From positions 8,141,818-8,205,817 of the forward strand of contig CM022668.1 in NCBI GenBank assembly GCA_012295275.1: DNA of 64,000 nucleotides, given 5' to 3'. The notes under the pieces were generated by a model. That model saw nothing but the letters and a program-made list of their open reading frames with translations, made no database searches and was not told the origin of the DNA. The stretch comes from Chrysomallon squamiferum. Lineage: Eukaryota > Mollusca > Gastropoda > Neomphalida > Peltospiridae. Of the stretch, positions 24,073 through 35,400 are shown piece by piece. Each line of letters begins with the position of its first letter. The stretch's first letter is position 1. The position numbers and the translations under genes are program-made.

Positions 24073-25378
24073 CTTTAAAGAGAAAATTTATATTATTAAT
24101 ATTAGCAACAATGGCAAAAAAACCCTCAAAATACCCCCACCAAAACATTGCTGAAATCAAAATAACATTTAATAAAAAATAATAACAAAATAATTAAAAA
24201 ATACATATGAATAAATAAATAAATAAATAAATAAAACAAAATTAAATTAAATAATTAAATATATGTAAATAAAAAGTGTGGATATTACGTTAAAAAAAAA
24301 ATAAAAAAAACAATAATAACAAAAAAACAACAAAAAAAGAAAATTGCTTTCTACTTAGTTAAATTTTATCGTTTGTGACAAGAAATAGTATAAAAATAAA
24401 CATCATATTTCCTTGTTGTTTTTATTATGAATTTTTGCTGTATAGTGTTAATTAATAGTCAGTAAAATACTCTAAAACTAAACTGCATGTTTCCATATTT
24501 AACATCTAGTTTGCTGTGGCATATTAATTGATAAGTATATCAGCAACAAATGTGTACACTTAAAATACATCTTGATGCTGCCATTTTTCTGTAGTCATGA
24601 CACAATTGTGTGGTGGTCTGATTTATTCTAATTTCTTTAGAGTTTTAAGCAAAAATACAGCTATCACACTGTTATGTATTCTATGATTTCATAACTTCAG
24701 TTGTAAATGAATAAAATGGCAGCATTGGAATAGGATTTGCAAAATGAATCTTCTGGTTTATGTAAAAATAAATACGAATTATTTACACCATTCCCATATT
24801 ATATTTTCTTTCAAGTATTAATTAATAAGAAATGTATGAACAACACAAACATGAAAAAACTGTCTAGCACTGCCATTTTTCTGTATTTCTGTCATAACAG
24901 CATTTAAAGATTGATTTATTTCTAACAACTGTTTAGAGCTATAAGTGAAAATACAACTATGACTTCGCCATGAGTGCAGTGATGTCAGAATTTCGGTTGT
25001 GAAGGAATAAAATGAGATGATTAAAAAAAGACCTGCAAAACAAATTTACTAATTTATGTGTACTAACTTTAGCAACTGCACATAGCAGTTTTACTTTGAT
25101 AAGAAACACGAAAAGTCAGCTGAATGATGTGTGGGAAAAAAGAAAATCTATTTTGCAGGAATTATATGCACTGGGTGCTTTTTAATATATGGTGAATACA
25201 AGCCTCATTTTAGAAAATATATACACAGGATGGTAACAAATAATAACTAAATAGGTGGAAATAAGCAGATATTAAATGGTGTGCATCTTTTCAAAATGAA
25301 TGAACAATATAAACCTCATTTTAGAAAATAAATAAATATATTTGAGAAAGTAATGAAAATATTCAATGTGTGACTTAC
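24073..25378 (-). other. Intron between DH2 exons
   Basis: 1.3 kb of AT-rich sequence. There is an AAAT run at 24207-24232 and long A-rich tracts at 24240-24345. Two weakly similar segments near 24590-24740 and 24870-25040 ('ctgccatttttctgta' onward) suggest an old ~280-bp duplication. No gene. Confidence 0.7.
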
Positions 25379-25468
25379 TTCAAAGACAGTATCAAGATAT
25401 TCAGCTACAATGTATTCTGACTTGGGTTTGTTTTCACAGTATTTTACATACATGTAAAGTCTTCGTTC
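25379..25468 (-). CDS. DH2 domain exon
   Basis: Acceptor ttattatttcag, donor GTAAGTCAC. 90 bp, phase 0 at both ends, 30 codons. It encodes [19 protein letters not shown] then [11 protein letters not shown]. Kalirin has ERKLHIYVWYCQNKPRSEY then IVAEYDAYFE. Confidence 0.95.
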
Positions 25469-25474
25469 CTGAAA

Positions 25475-25575
25475 TAATAATAATAATAATAACAATGACC
25501 ATGATGATAATGATGATTGTAACAATAAAACCAAAATAATAATAAAATGAAGTTGATGAAGGCAATAATGATAAC

Positions 25576-25609
<34 letters not shown>
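25475..25609. repeat. (AAT)n/ATG-rich intronic tract
   Basis: Two AAT runs (25475-25495 and 25578-25608) separated by degenerate gatgat sequence. Ile- or Tyr-rich open frames here are repeat artefacts. Confidence 0.85.
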
Positions 25610-25739
25610 GGATATAAGGAGAAAATGAGTAAAAGAGAAAACGAACTCATCCACCCAGTGATTTATATTTAAAAAGCAGAAGTCCTTCATAGAAATTTTA
25701 TATACATAGTTATAGTAATGTTTTTCTTTCTTCACTTAC

Positions 25740-25809
25740 ATATCTTACAAATATTCCCCCAAGTCTTTCTGGTTCATCCACAACTTTTTCTATTTCAGCC
25801 TCAAATGTC
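25740..25809 (-). CDS. DH2 domain exon
   Basis: Acceptor gtatttttcag, donor GTAAGTGAAG. 70 bp, phase 2 in and phase 0 out. It encodes ETFEAEIEKVVDEPERLGGI then FVRY. It corresponds to Kalirin FFLAELEKCIQEQDRLAQLF; the sequence diverges but length and phase fit exactly between its neighbours. Confidence 0.92.
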
Positions 25810-25886
25810 CTGAAAAATACAAAAGTTATGATTAAACACAATTTTTAATCTATGGTTATGTAATAAAACAAATATTTAAGTCCATA

Positions 25887-26085
25887 CGAAGGCCTATTAG
25901 AGAAGAAACCTGCAGCAACCACTCAATAGGCTATGCTTTTTTCAAACACCAGCAAAGGATCTTTTATATACAAGGTACCACACTACATTTTTATAGCTAG
26001 GAAACATGTCTTTGATAACCCAATCACAGAACACTGGCTAGAACAGGAGATAGCTCATTGGGAACACCGAGGAGGGTTGATCTTG
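25887..26085 (-). mobile_element. Old mollusc-type tRNA-derived SINE, truncated
   Basis: The plus strand contains, in order, 'agagaagaaacctgcagc', 'ataggctatgcttttttc', 'cagcaaaggatcttttatat', 'cactggctagaacaggag' and 'gggaacaccgaggagggttg'. From memory this order matches a SINE family common in gastropod and bivalve genomes ('gagaggaaacc... gggctactcttt... agcaagggatcttttat... cactggctggaacgag... cccaccgacggggatcgat'). That family carries its tRNA-like head at the right end in this orientation, so the element lies on minus and lacks most of the head. The copy is heavily diverged, hence old. A repeat-library search would decide. Confidence 0.7.
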
Positions 26086-26977
26086 TTACCTACATATCTC
26101 AGTCTTGTACTCAGCTGGAGCTTAAATTTTAAAATATAGTAAAACTCTGAAGATTTAAATATTTTGGAAAACGGAAAAACTGACAAAACAGATAAGAATA
26201 ACAGCAGAAAAAGAAAAAAACATACATTGATCTCATAGATGTGTGTACAAATACTACATATAAATTTACAGACATATACAGACAGACACATACACACACA
26301 CAGACACCCGCATCTATTTTATAGAATGTCAATAATAAAAACAATAATATTTTGGGGAACAATTTTTTTTAAATGAATAAATAAATTAAGTAAAAAATTA
26401 AATACAAATATGAAATTAAAATTTTTATAAAATAAATAACATTCTATATTACAAAACTGAATTTTTATCATAAAATATAAAAAAAAAGAAAAAAGTAAAT
26501 AGTTTATAAAAACTAAAACTATATATATATATGCAAAAATAACATACAACAGAAACAGCATTTACAAAACTGCATTTTTATCATAAAATATACATAAAAC
26601 AAAACAGTAAAAAAAAAAAAAAAGAAAAAAAAAAATGAAATGACATACAATAAAAGCACTATTTATAACACTATATTTGTATGATGTTATTACTCTGTTG
26701 TGTCACTGTGACCTGTGTTTTTATACTGCTATTACACAGGTTATTCAACTGATGCTGTCTGAGTGTCCTTGACTAAACAAAAAAACATCTTGTTATGCTT
26801 AACAGGAACTAAATTATAATTATTAATTTTGTCTCAAAAAAAAAAAAAAAAAAAAAAAGCTAATGCAAAATTGTTTTATTTATATGTAAGTGAAGATAAT
26901 ACAACCACTGTCTGCATATATTTACATAAATAAATATGGATAGATGGATGACAATTGAATATGTATGTATATCCTTC

Positions 26978-27036
<59 letters not shown>

Positions 27037-27209
27037 TTTCTATGTATACTTTTATACTTTTATCACATTTATCTTAAGATAAAACCAAATGAATAAATAA
27101 TAATAAAATAATAATAATAACAATAGAACAAATAATATTAAATGTCAATAACTAAATATTATTTTAAGTGTTAAATAAACAAATGAATAAATAAATAAAT
27201 ACAAACTGA

Positions 27210-27308
27210 TTATTATTTAAAGAAAAAATACTAATAAACAAATATTTCTATAATAAAATTAGTATAGAAATATTTGTTTATTACTATTTTTATTTCTTTA
27301 AATAATAA
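27210..27308. repeat. Near-perfect 43-46 bp inverted repeat (hairpin)
   Basis: Left arm 27210-27252 and right arm 27263-27308 are reverse complements (ending ATATTTCTATA and starting TATAGAAATAT) apart from one mismatch and a 3-base insertion, with a 10-base loop. It could be a MITE remnant or a replication-derived palindrome; no terminal target-site duplication is obvious. Confidence 0.8.
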
Positions 27309-28750
27309 GTAATTTGAAATAAAACAACACTTATATGTAAGTAAATAACTAAATAAACAAAGAAATAAAGAAAGAAAGAAAAACAAAACAAAGCAGTTCA
27401 ACATTTAAGAACAATATATCAAAAATAATCTTACGCTGTCAGACCTCTATCTACCTCCAAGCAGATTTTATTGAAACCATCCCTGCTTTCACTTAATTAA
27501 TTTTCTGCTTTTTGAAAATGTGCAGGTACAAAGCACATGCAAATTAATCTTACTCAGGTGAAGCTTATTAAATGCTTTAGAAATCTATAAAATATGGTTC
27601 ACTTAGAATTGGAAATTATGCTTGGAATAAATTTAGTTAATGTTGGGCAGGAGAAAAAGGTGTGCATGTTCATTAACAACGATATTTGTAACTGTGTTAA
27701 ATGATAAATTTTGGCAAATATTTGCAAGAAGATAAGAATACAACATAATACTTGAACATGGGACAGATTAGAATGGGAAATTATATTTGTAAATCATTTA
27801 GTTAGTACCAGGATGGAAAATTTAAATAATTAAATCAGTTAAAAATGTTCTATACAGTAGTCTCTCAGTTTAATGAACTAATATTATTATACAAGTAACA
27901 GTAGTGAAGAACTGTCCATTGATCATACAGTCGGTAAGTTCCAAATCATTTCAATACTGTATCACTGATTTAACATGATTAGATTAATTGCAATGGTATA
28001 GAATGAGAGTTGCTGCTTGAATGTTGGTAGAATACTGGTAGAAGAAGTAGATATATTTAACAAAATTAAAAAAACAAAACAAAAAAAACCCAACGTTATA
28101 TTGAAAATAATAACAATTACAATCACAGACATATACACAGACACACGATGTGCTTCAGATAATGTATGCATGGTACCCAAAGGATTTAGTCTGCCCAATG
28201 TGTATCCTTTAATTCCAACATCAGTTGAACTGTGAACTGTTATGAGGGGTTTCACTGTATATCATATTAACTGAAAAAACACTTCCTGACTTTGATGTAA
28301 GTAAATGATATACATTGATGGATTTTCATGTTGCAGGATGGTTTTATGAAATGCTGGCATGAGACTTCACTGCTGTTGAATGAGTTGTACTTAAATTATA
28401 CTTCATGTGCATTTAATAAGTGTGAAGGTGGCAAAAAATATTTAAAAAACTGTTTTAAGTTAATTATAATTTGAAACTTAGTTATGGGTAAATAATAAAT
28501 ACTCCCAAGTAGTTTGTGAGTTACAGCGGTTAGTAAGACAAACTAAAATGCCAGTAAAACTATTTCCCATTCTGCTCAATGCTCCATGATTGGGTATAGA
28601 GATAATAGACTGATGCTGTTTTCAAATAGAGGCACAAGCCTCTGAAGTATAGAAAATAAAGTATTTTAATCATACATCAATATTCCCAGTCTGTTAGTTG
28701 AAATACTATAAACAAATAAACAAATAAATAAATAAATAAATAATACTTAC

Positions 28751-28854
28751 TCTTTGTGCCAGTCATAAATTTGATGAATATTTCCAAACACTATTTTATC
28801 CTTGCCCTCCATATCTTCTGGTAAATCCATCTCTTTTAACATTACCATGTAGCC
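28751..28854 (-). CDS. DH2 domain exon
   Basis: Acceptor tatatttatgtag, donor GTAAGTATT. 104 bp, phase 0 in and phase 2 out, 34 codons. It encodes [20 protein letters not shown] then [14 protein letters not shown]. Kalirin: [20 protein letters not shown] then YDWHKDF. This is an unambiguous match to the second GEF domain. Confidence 0.96.
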
Positions 28855-29191
28855 CTACATAAATATATATAAATGTAATAAATACTTTTTAAAATGAAAT
28901 GCATTAACACATATTTTGTGTGTATGTGTGTGTTAGAACTTAAGTATTTTATTGTGAATATATACTAAGAACTTGCAGAAAAATATTGCAATTTATGTCA
29001 ATATAGTCTTTTTCTTCTTTTGTTTTGGTTTATAATAAGCCAACAATAAAGTACAAATAACAAAAATAGATTAAAAAAATACTAAAAATGCTAACAATGA
29101 TAACTATAATGAAAATAATATAAATACTACTACTACTACTATCACTACCACCACTAATAACAACAACAATAATGTTAATAATAAAATTTAC

Positions 29192-29258
29192 CTCAACCAC
29201 GAGACCCAAATCCTTAACATAATCTTTCTCAGTATCCACCAATTCTTGTAACACGTAC
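29192..29258 (-). CDS. DH2 domain first core exon
   Basis: Acceptor tttgttacag, donor GTAAATTTTA. 67 bp, phase 2 in and phase 0 out. It encodes YVLQELVDTEKDYVKDLGLV then VE. ELxxTEKDYVxDL is conserved region 1 of DH domains (the GTPase-binding helix). Kalirin has FVLNELVQTEKDYVKDLG. Confidence 0.96.
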
Positions 29259-29303
29259 CTGTAACAAACAAGAAATATTAAAGACTACCATTATGCTGAG
29301 AGA

Positions 29304-29306
<3 letters not shown>

Positions 29307-29380
<74 letters not shown>
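29307..29380. repeat. (CA)n followed by (GA)n
   Basis: Compound dinucleotide microsatellite in the intron between the first two DH2-region exons. Confidence 0.95.
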
Positions 29381-29383
<3 letters not shown>

Positions 29384-29669
29384 TAGATGGATACACAGAT
29401 ATAAAACAGAGAGATACAATATAATCAAATAAATTTCATTATGGCTCATATTCAGTATGTAACAATCTTTACCAAATTCTCCAGTGTAATGGAAATGGCT
29501 GGATTAAAAATGAGTACATTTTTTTTTTTTCCTATGACTATTTTTAATCAGAAATTCTCACAATATGATTCACACATCTACAGGAAGTCACTTTAACATT
29601 TTATTTAATGATAATGCCGCTTTACCACATATAAAATATTTTTTGATTTTTATTTTCATCAAAACGTAC

Positions 29670-29779
29670 TGTCGTTTCTTGAGGTATTTTTCTTTCTCTG
29701 CCTCCATATCTTTCTCAGAATTCTCATCCTCATCCTCACCCCCACTGTCAGATCTTGCTGGAAGGTCACCCGAAGGCTC
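29670..29779 (-). CDS. Acidic linker exon leading into DH2
   Basis: Acceptor tttgtttaaag, donor GTACGTTTTG. 110 bp, phase 0 in and phase 2 out. It encodes EPSGDLPARSDSGGEDEDEN, SEKDMEAEKEKYLKKR and the first two bases of Gln. The acidic cluster DSGGEDEDENSE precedes a charged helix that runs straight into the DH domain (Kalirin: EEEQKAKALRGRM before FVLNEL). The tandem array at 29785-30425 abuts its acceptor. Confidence 0.93.
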
Positions 29780-29784
29780 CTTTA

Positions 29785-30425
29785 AACAAAACAAAACAAA
29801 TCTCAATCAGGAATTCACCATCTAAAACAAACCTCAATCAGGAGTTAACCATCTCAAACAAACCTCAATCAAGAATTCACCATCTCAAACAAACCTCAAT
29901 CAAGAATTCACCATCTAAACCAAACCTCAATCAGGAATTCACATCTAAACCAAACCTCAATCAGGAATTCACATCTAAAACAAATCTCAATCAAGAATTC
30001 ACATCTAAACCAAACCTCAATCAAGAATTCACCATCTAAAACAAACCTCAATCAAGAATTCACCATCTCAAACAAACCTCAATCAGGAATTCACCATAAA
30101 ACAAAACAAAATGAAACAATCTAAAACAAACCTCAATCAAGAATTCACCATCTAAAACAAACCTCAATGAGGAGTTAACCATCTAAAACAAACCTCAATC
30201 AAGAATTCACATCTAAAACAAACCTCAATCAAGAATTCACCATCTAAAACAAACCTCAATCAGGAATTCACATCTAAACCAAACCTCAATCAGGAATTCA
30301 CATCTAAACCAAACCTCAATCAGGAATTCACATCTAAAACAAATCTCAATCAGGAATTCACATCTAAAACAAATCTCAATCAAGAATTCACATCTAACAC
30401 AAACCTCAATCAAGAGTTCACTAAA
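29785..30425. repeat. 31-bp minisatellite abutting a splice acceptor, about 19 copies
   Basis: The unit on plus is 'acaaacctcaatcaggaatt' followed by 'caccatctaaa', with 30- and 31-bp variants and one interrupted unit at 30098-30125. On minus each unit carries GGTTTGTTTTAGATGG, resembling the real acceptor TGTTTTGTTTAAAG of the exon at 29670-29779 right next to it. Coding potential across it is an artefact. Confidence 0.92.
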
Positions 30426-30901
30426 TTAACCAAAAAAATGGAAAACAATTTGGAAAGAATGAAATCTGTTCAAAAATACATCTACAAAATAGTAATATGT
30501 ATCTCTTTATAGTAAGCTAAAGACCGAATACATTTTAAATGTAGTGTCTATTTATAAGAAAACATATTACAAATAATATATGAACAAATATATATGTGAA
30601 CACCATAAAGGTAACTGTATGTAGTATAATTTATATCTTACAAACAATATATGAACAAATGTATATATATATATATATACCAGAATGATAATGTTTACAG
30701 TGTAATATCTTTAAAAAAAAATATGGATAAATATTTAATGACATCACAGCATTTAATAACAACAACAACAACAACAACAGTAAAGAGATAATGATAGTAA
30801 GAGTAATAATATAAGGCTTTGTCTGTCAAGATCTCACTCAAGAGAAAAAGAAAGTAGAGGTCATCTTACTCTGTATGTAAACAGATTCCTGTGTAACTTA
30901 C
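30426..30901 (-). other. Intron sequence
   Basis: AT-rich. Two similar segments of about 85 bp (30560-30610 and 30635-30685, 'aatatatgaacaaat') and an (AAC)n run at 30758-30778. No gene. Confidence 0.7.
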
Positions 30902-30991
30902 CATTCTTTGTTTCACAAGGTTTTCCAGCTCATTTGCCAAGTCCATGGCATTTGTTGATTCTGGTTGGGCTTTCAGAGATAATGTAGATGC
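30902..30991 (-). CDS. Linker exon before DH2 (Leu-rich helix)
   Basis: Acceptor acttcttctaatag, donor GTAAGTTAC. 90 bp, phase 0 at both ends, 30 codons. It encodes ASTLSLKAQPESTNAMDLAN then ELENLVKQRM. It aligns with Kalirin STEVPTAADLVNAIEKLVKNK, a short conserved helix between the Ser/Pro linker and DH2. Confidence 0.92.
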
Positions 30992-31170
30992 CTATTAGAA
31001 GAAGTATTAACAAGGAATTATATTACACTCCATTAAATATTTGGCTCTGGTTGCAGATACTTGTTTTCTTTCTTTTTTTAAACTTTTTTTTACTATTGGT
31101 TTTATTTTAATAAACAGAAATTACAAAAATAACGTGTGGATGTTCTAATATTCACTCACATAAATACTTG

Positions 31171-31174
31171 CATG

Positions 31175-31242
<68 letters not shown>
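31171..31242. repeat. (CA)n microsatellite
   Basis: Long CA run with one CAGA interruption in the intron upstream of the 30902 exon. Confidence 0.95.
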
Positions 31243-31244
<2 letters not shown>

Positions 31245-31425
31245 TACAAAACAGACAAATACACTCATATTGTTTATTTGCATCTGTCTCTGAGGAACAT
31301 ATATGAGTAGATTTAAATTGACTCTTTTTCTCTTCCCCTTTCAAAAACTGATAGGCACACCCTTCATCTTATTTTTCCTTCTTTACAATTCCTCTCTCTC
31401 ACACTGAGAAAACAGTGATACTTAC

Positions 31426-31626
31426 AAATTTTGCTGACACTTCTTCTGGTGGTGATTCCTGACTGGTTTTAAAAGAATGGTCCTGAATTTCCATAGGGGG
31501 AGGTATCTCTATGTCTTGAGCAGGTTCTGGTTCCTCGCTGGTTGCTTCTAAAGGTCCTTTCTGAGCTACCATGGCAACTGGAGGAGATGCTGCAGAATCT
31601 ACATTCTGTGTCTGCTCTGTTTGGTC
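31426..31626 (-). CDS. Ser/Pro/Glu-rich linker exon, first confident exon of the gene in this window
   Basis: Acceptor attaatctacag, donor GTAAGTATC. 201 bp, phase 0 at both ends, 67 codons. It encodes DQTEQTQNVDSAASPPVAMV, then AQKGPLEATSEEPEPAQD, then IEIPPPMEIQDHSFKTSQES and PPEEVSAKF. The IPPPMEI core corresponds to LPPPMKI of Kalirin just before the DH2 leader helix. Phase 0 at its 5' end means any of the three upstream phase-0 candidate leader exons, or a full-length upstream exon off the window, could join it. Confidence 0.88.
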
Positions 31627-31630
31627 CTGT

Positions 31631-31632
31631 AG

Positions 31633-31698
<66 letters not shown>

Positions 31699-31699
31699 T
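31631..31699. repeat. (AAT)n microsatellite at a splice acceptor
   Basis: About 22 uninterrupted TAA units begin only a few bases upstream (transcript sense) of the acceptor at 31627, so the polypyrimidine region on minus is mostly (TTA)n. Confidence 0.95.
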
Positions 31700-32372
31700 T
31701 AATAATAAAATGGCAATATTATTAGTATTTGGGACAGTGCTGATGATGAAATCTTTATCTGAAAATAAAATCAAAGATCAATTAGGAAAAATGAAGGAAA
31801 AAGAGGAAAACTAATTAAAAAAAGAAAGAAAGAAAACAAAGAAGGAGAAAAATAAATTAAGGAAGAAAGAATTATACAGAACAAAAGTAAGAAGAACAAT
31901 AGATAAATGAAAAGCAAAGAAAAAACAAAACATTAATGCATTTTGAAGTGCATTATTAAAACATAATTACTCAAATACACAACTTGGCAGCAGCAGATTA
32001 TACATAATAATTATACAGCAGATTTTTTTTTTAATGTAATAGAATTAATAGTAAAAGTTCATTATAATGTGTGTGTGTATCTGTTTTATATGGAGTTTAT
32101 GTTTTACATTCTTATCACATGTATTATATATTATACATCGTATTATGGTGAACAAAAATAAAAATAAACAATCAAAATATTTTAAGAAAATTAATATTAA
32201 TGTGAATAAGTGAATACTTGGTTTTTCTAAGGTTATTTCTTATCTTTAGCTGCAAGGAGTCTTTCATTTGCAGCTTCCTATCATTAAAACACATACTGTC
32301 ATTTCTGTTATCATCAGTTCAGTTTAACATCAAGTGTAAACCAGATTAGCAATAAACAGTTGATGAACATGA

Positions 32373-32376
32373 TTGG

Positions 32377-32407
<31 letters not shown>

Positions 32408-32460
32408 TGTATGTATGTATGTATGTATGTATGTATGTGTGTATGTATGTATGTATGTCT
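32373..32460. repeat. (ATGT)n microsatellite
   Basis: About 21 tetranucleotide units with one GTGT variant. Confidence 0.95.
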
Positions 32461-35400
32461 TTATAAATGTTTGTATTTATGTTTTTATCCATGTATGTCT
32501 CTCCGAACATGTGTCTGTGTATATTTAAAAGAATCAATATATAAATAATATTTCTATGAATGACCCAGAAAAAAATTGGCAGCACAATGTTTCTTCTTCA
32601 TTTGTTACATTAAAGTAATGCTTTAGTCTCAGCAAAGGTTTGTGTTCTAAAACAATATAATGTTTTCAGTGTATGTAAAAATGTATTTAATACTATGCAT
32701 TTGTTTCACTTCTGGTATATTAATATTCAAATAAAACAATTGTTTGAAATATTCAAAACCTATTTGATCTATTTATTTGCAATAGCATAAATGTCATTTA
32801 ACTGAAGAACAGATGATGAATATAATTGGGCAGAAATATTGGTGACTACTTACAACCAGACCTACAGGTACCTCAGATTCAAATAAAGAGATGTAAAACA
32901 TAAAATTGTTATATACCTAACATGACTATTACATTTTTACATATTCTCAGTTTTAAGTCTGCATATCTGTATGATTATGCTTAAAAGATAATAAAAAGTG
33001 TTATTTAAAATATTTTATAGCATCAGTATACAAAATAAATTTCTCATTTTGATTAAAATGATGTGAGTTTTATCTGACACTGATTATGCCTAATTTTAGA
33101 CAGGAGTTAGTTGCAGACTTGCACAGTAAATGTTTAAGATATAAAATAAAGGATATGCTTTTTCTGTAAATACACATACAACTTTATATGCATACACTGA
33201 CAAAACTGTACAGGTAAAAATTATCCCACAAAATCTGCCAGAAACAAAACAAACTATATCAACAGCTTATTGCAACATCAAATTTGAATAAGTAAATGCA
33301 AATTAAAAACAAAAAAAGAAAAGGAAAGAAGAAAAACAAAAAATAAAGAATGACAAACTGACACACCCATACAGAGCCACTGAGAGTACTTATATTTGGC
33401 CTTTGTCTCAAAATTAATAGTAGTGCATTTTAATTATATATTTAGGTACACGAAACAGATGCAGACAAATGGACACATACAAATAAACCAGATACTGACA
33501 TCTGGACAGACACACACACATTTAAAAAAAATGTACACACCACAATAAGCCACATGCACAGACACTAAAACAAGTATTACCATTGTATTAGCAGACTTAA
33601 TGTATATCATCTTCCTCGACCTGCATGGACAAACTACTTGAAAAAACCAGGCATAACCTTCAGATTCCATAACCACAAATCAGCACAGAACTGTTAGCAA
33701 CAGCAACAACACCACCACCACCAAATCTCAAGTCAAATTTCAAATCTTAGATCTTCCATAACAAATGGAGAAAAAAAAAAAAAAATAAAAAAAATAAATA
33801 AAAAAAAAAAAAAAATTAAAATTATAAAACAAAATTATACTACACAATAAAACTTCAGAAGAAAAACTTGAATCAAACTCCACACCTTACTTCCAAACCT
33901 AAGAAAAGAAATATTTTTCTGAATAATGAGGCACCGCCTTGTTACTACCAATGCCACATGCATCTTCTACTCCAATCAATGATGCCATCAGCTTTCCAGC
34001 CAGGCAACCAAACAATAGAAGCCAACACATTTGTGCTGAGGCTAGGATGTAGGTATACCATGTAAGTAAACTGAAACAGCAAGTGGACAGTGGCTATTTA
34101 ATACACCTGTATTGCAAAGATAGCTAGCAGCCTGGATATTTGGTCAGGGATTCCTATTTTTTAATTAAGAAAATAATAGTGAGACTGAGATCACACCTAT
34201 CTGATTACCTGTAAAGGTTAAAAGAATTTCCTGTCTGAAGATTAAAAAACTATTCTGAGATTTGTTATTTTGTTTTAAATTAAGAAAGTAATTTCTTCTT
34301 GATAAATTTATATGTAGAAGAATTATATGCTACTTGTTGAAAGTAGCCTGTTAATTAGCATGAAAACATTAATTACATATCTTTAAAATGTGAGATAATT
34401 AGATTGATGGAGAAAGATGAGAAAATAAAAAGAAAAGAAAGAAGTTAAAACTAAAAATAGAAACAAAATAAGGAATGGATATTTATCAAATGATGTTTAA
34501 CAAAAACTCGGCATAAAATTATACCAGCTATTAAGTGTCATGCAGTGTTAAATTCCTGTATCTGTTAACAGTGGTGTGAACAGTCATAAAAACAGTAATA
34601 ATGAGTAGAGCAAGAGTAATAATATCAATAAATAGTAGTGTAACCAGCAGTATTTGTGTTTGTCTGTACAGGAGACAGAGTTAGAGAGTGTGTGTGTGTG
34701 TGTGTGTGTGTATACTTGTACATTATATATAATTTAGTTTATGTGCAGGCGCGTTTGTGTTTACACATTTACAGACAGACATACAGACACACAAACACAA
34801 CTCAGCAACAAATGAAAATGGAGTCATGTTAATTATGTGCTAATGAAAATATCAATACTATGTTAACAGCAGATACAGCTAGATGTATGTAATAAAATAC
34901 ATGTGTTGTTTACGTGTTAATTAACATAGGTTTGTATGGATTTTACACACAGCTTATGACTTTCTGAACAATGGAAGTCAAATAAAAGTGACAAAAATGT
35001 GTGAACAGATATTGGTATATGCATAATTATGTATGTATTTATAAATTTGTGAGTGCATATGTGTGTGCATGCACACAATATGAAATTAAATTTGTGATTT
35101 AGAAAAAAATTGATTGGCACAAGAAGTATTTTTATTAATGCATATTTATTTTTTTCATTTTAATTTTTGGTATTGTTTATTTTTTGAGATTTTATTATTA
35201 GTTACTGTTTTATATAAAAGTCTCTCTCTCCTTCTCTCCTTTTAATATTATTCCTTGTAGAACATGTGCTTTTAGAATAAAGAAACAGTCTTTCAGACAG
35301 AAAACACAGAGACACATATACACAGAGAGAAAGAGATAGTAAGAGAGAGAGACAAACAGAGACAGATCTTCTAATTAGCAACATAAATACCTCAAACAGC

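Larger units (their letters stand above)
25810..28750 (-). other. 2.9-kb intron of the DH2 region
   Basis: Holds the SINE remnant (25887-26085), a tandem pair of roughly 120-bp AT-rich units (26440-26675, 'acaaaactgaatttttatcataaaata'-type), a (GT)n tract at 26983-27034, the inverted repeat at 27210-27308 and an (AAAT)n run at 28717-28742. No exon was recognised. Confidence 0.75.

Noticed and set aside
33868-34065. 65-codon plus frame followed by GTAAGT
   Set aside because: No family resemblance, isolated on the strand opposite the gene; likely chance.
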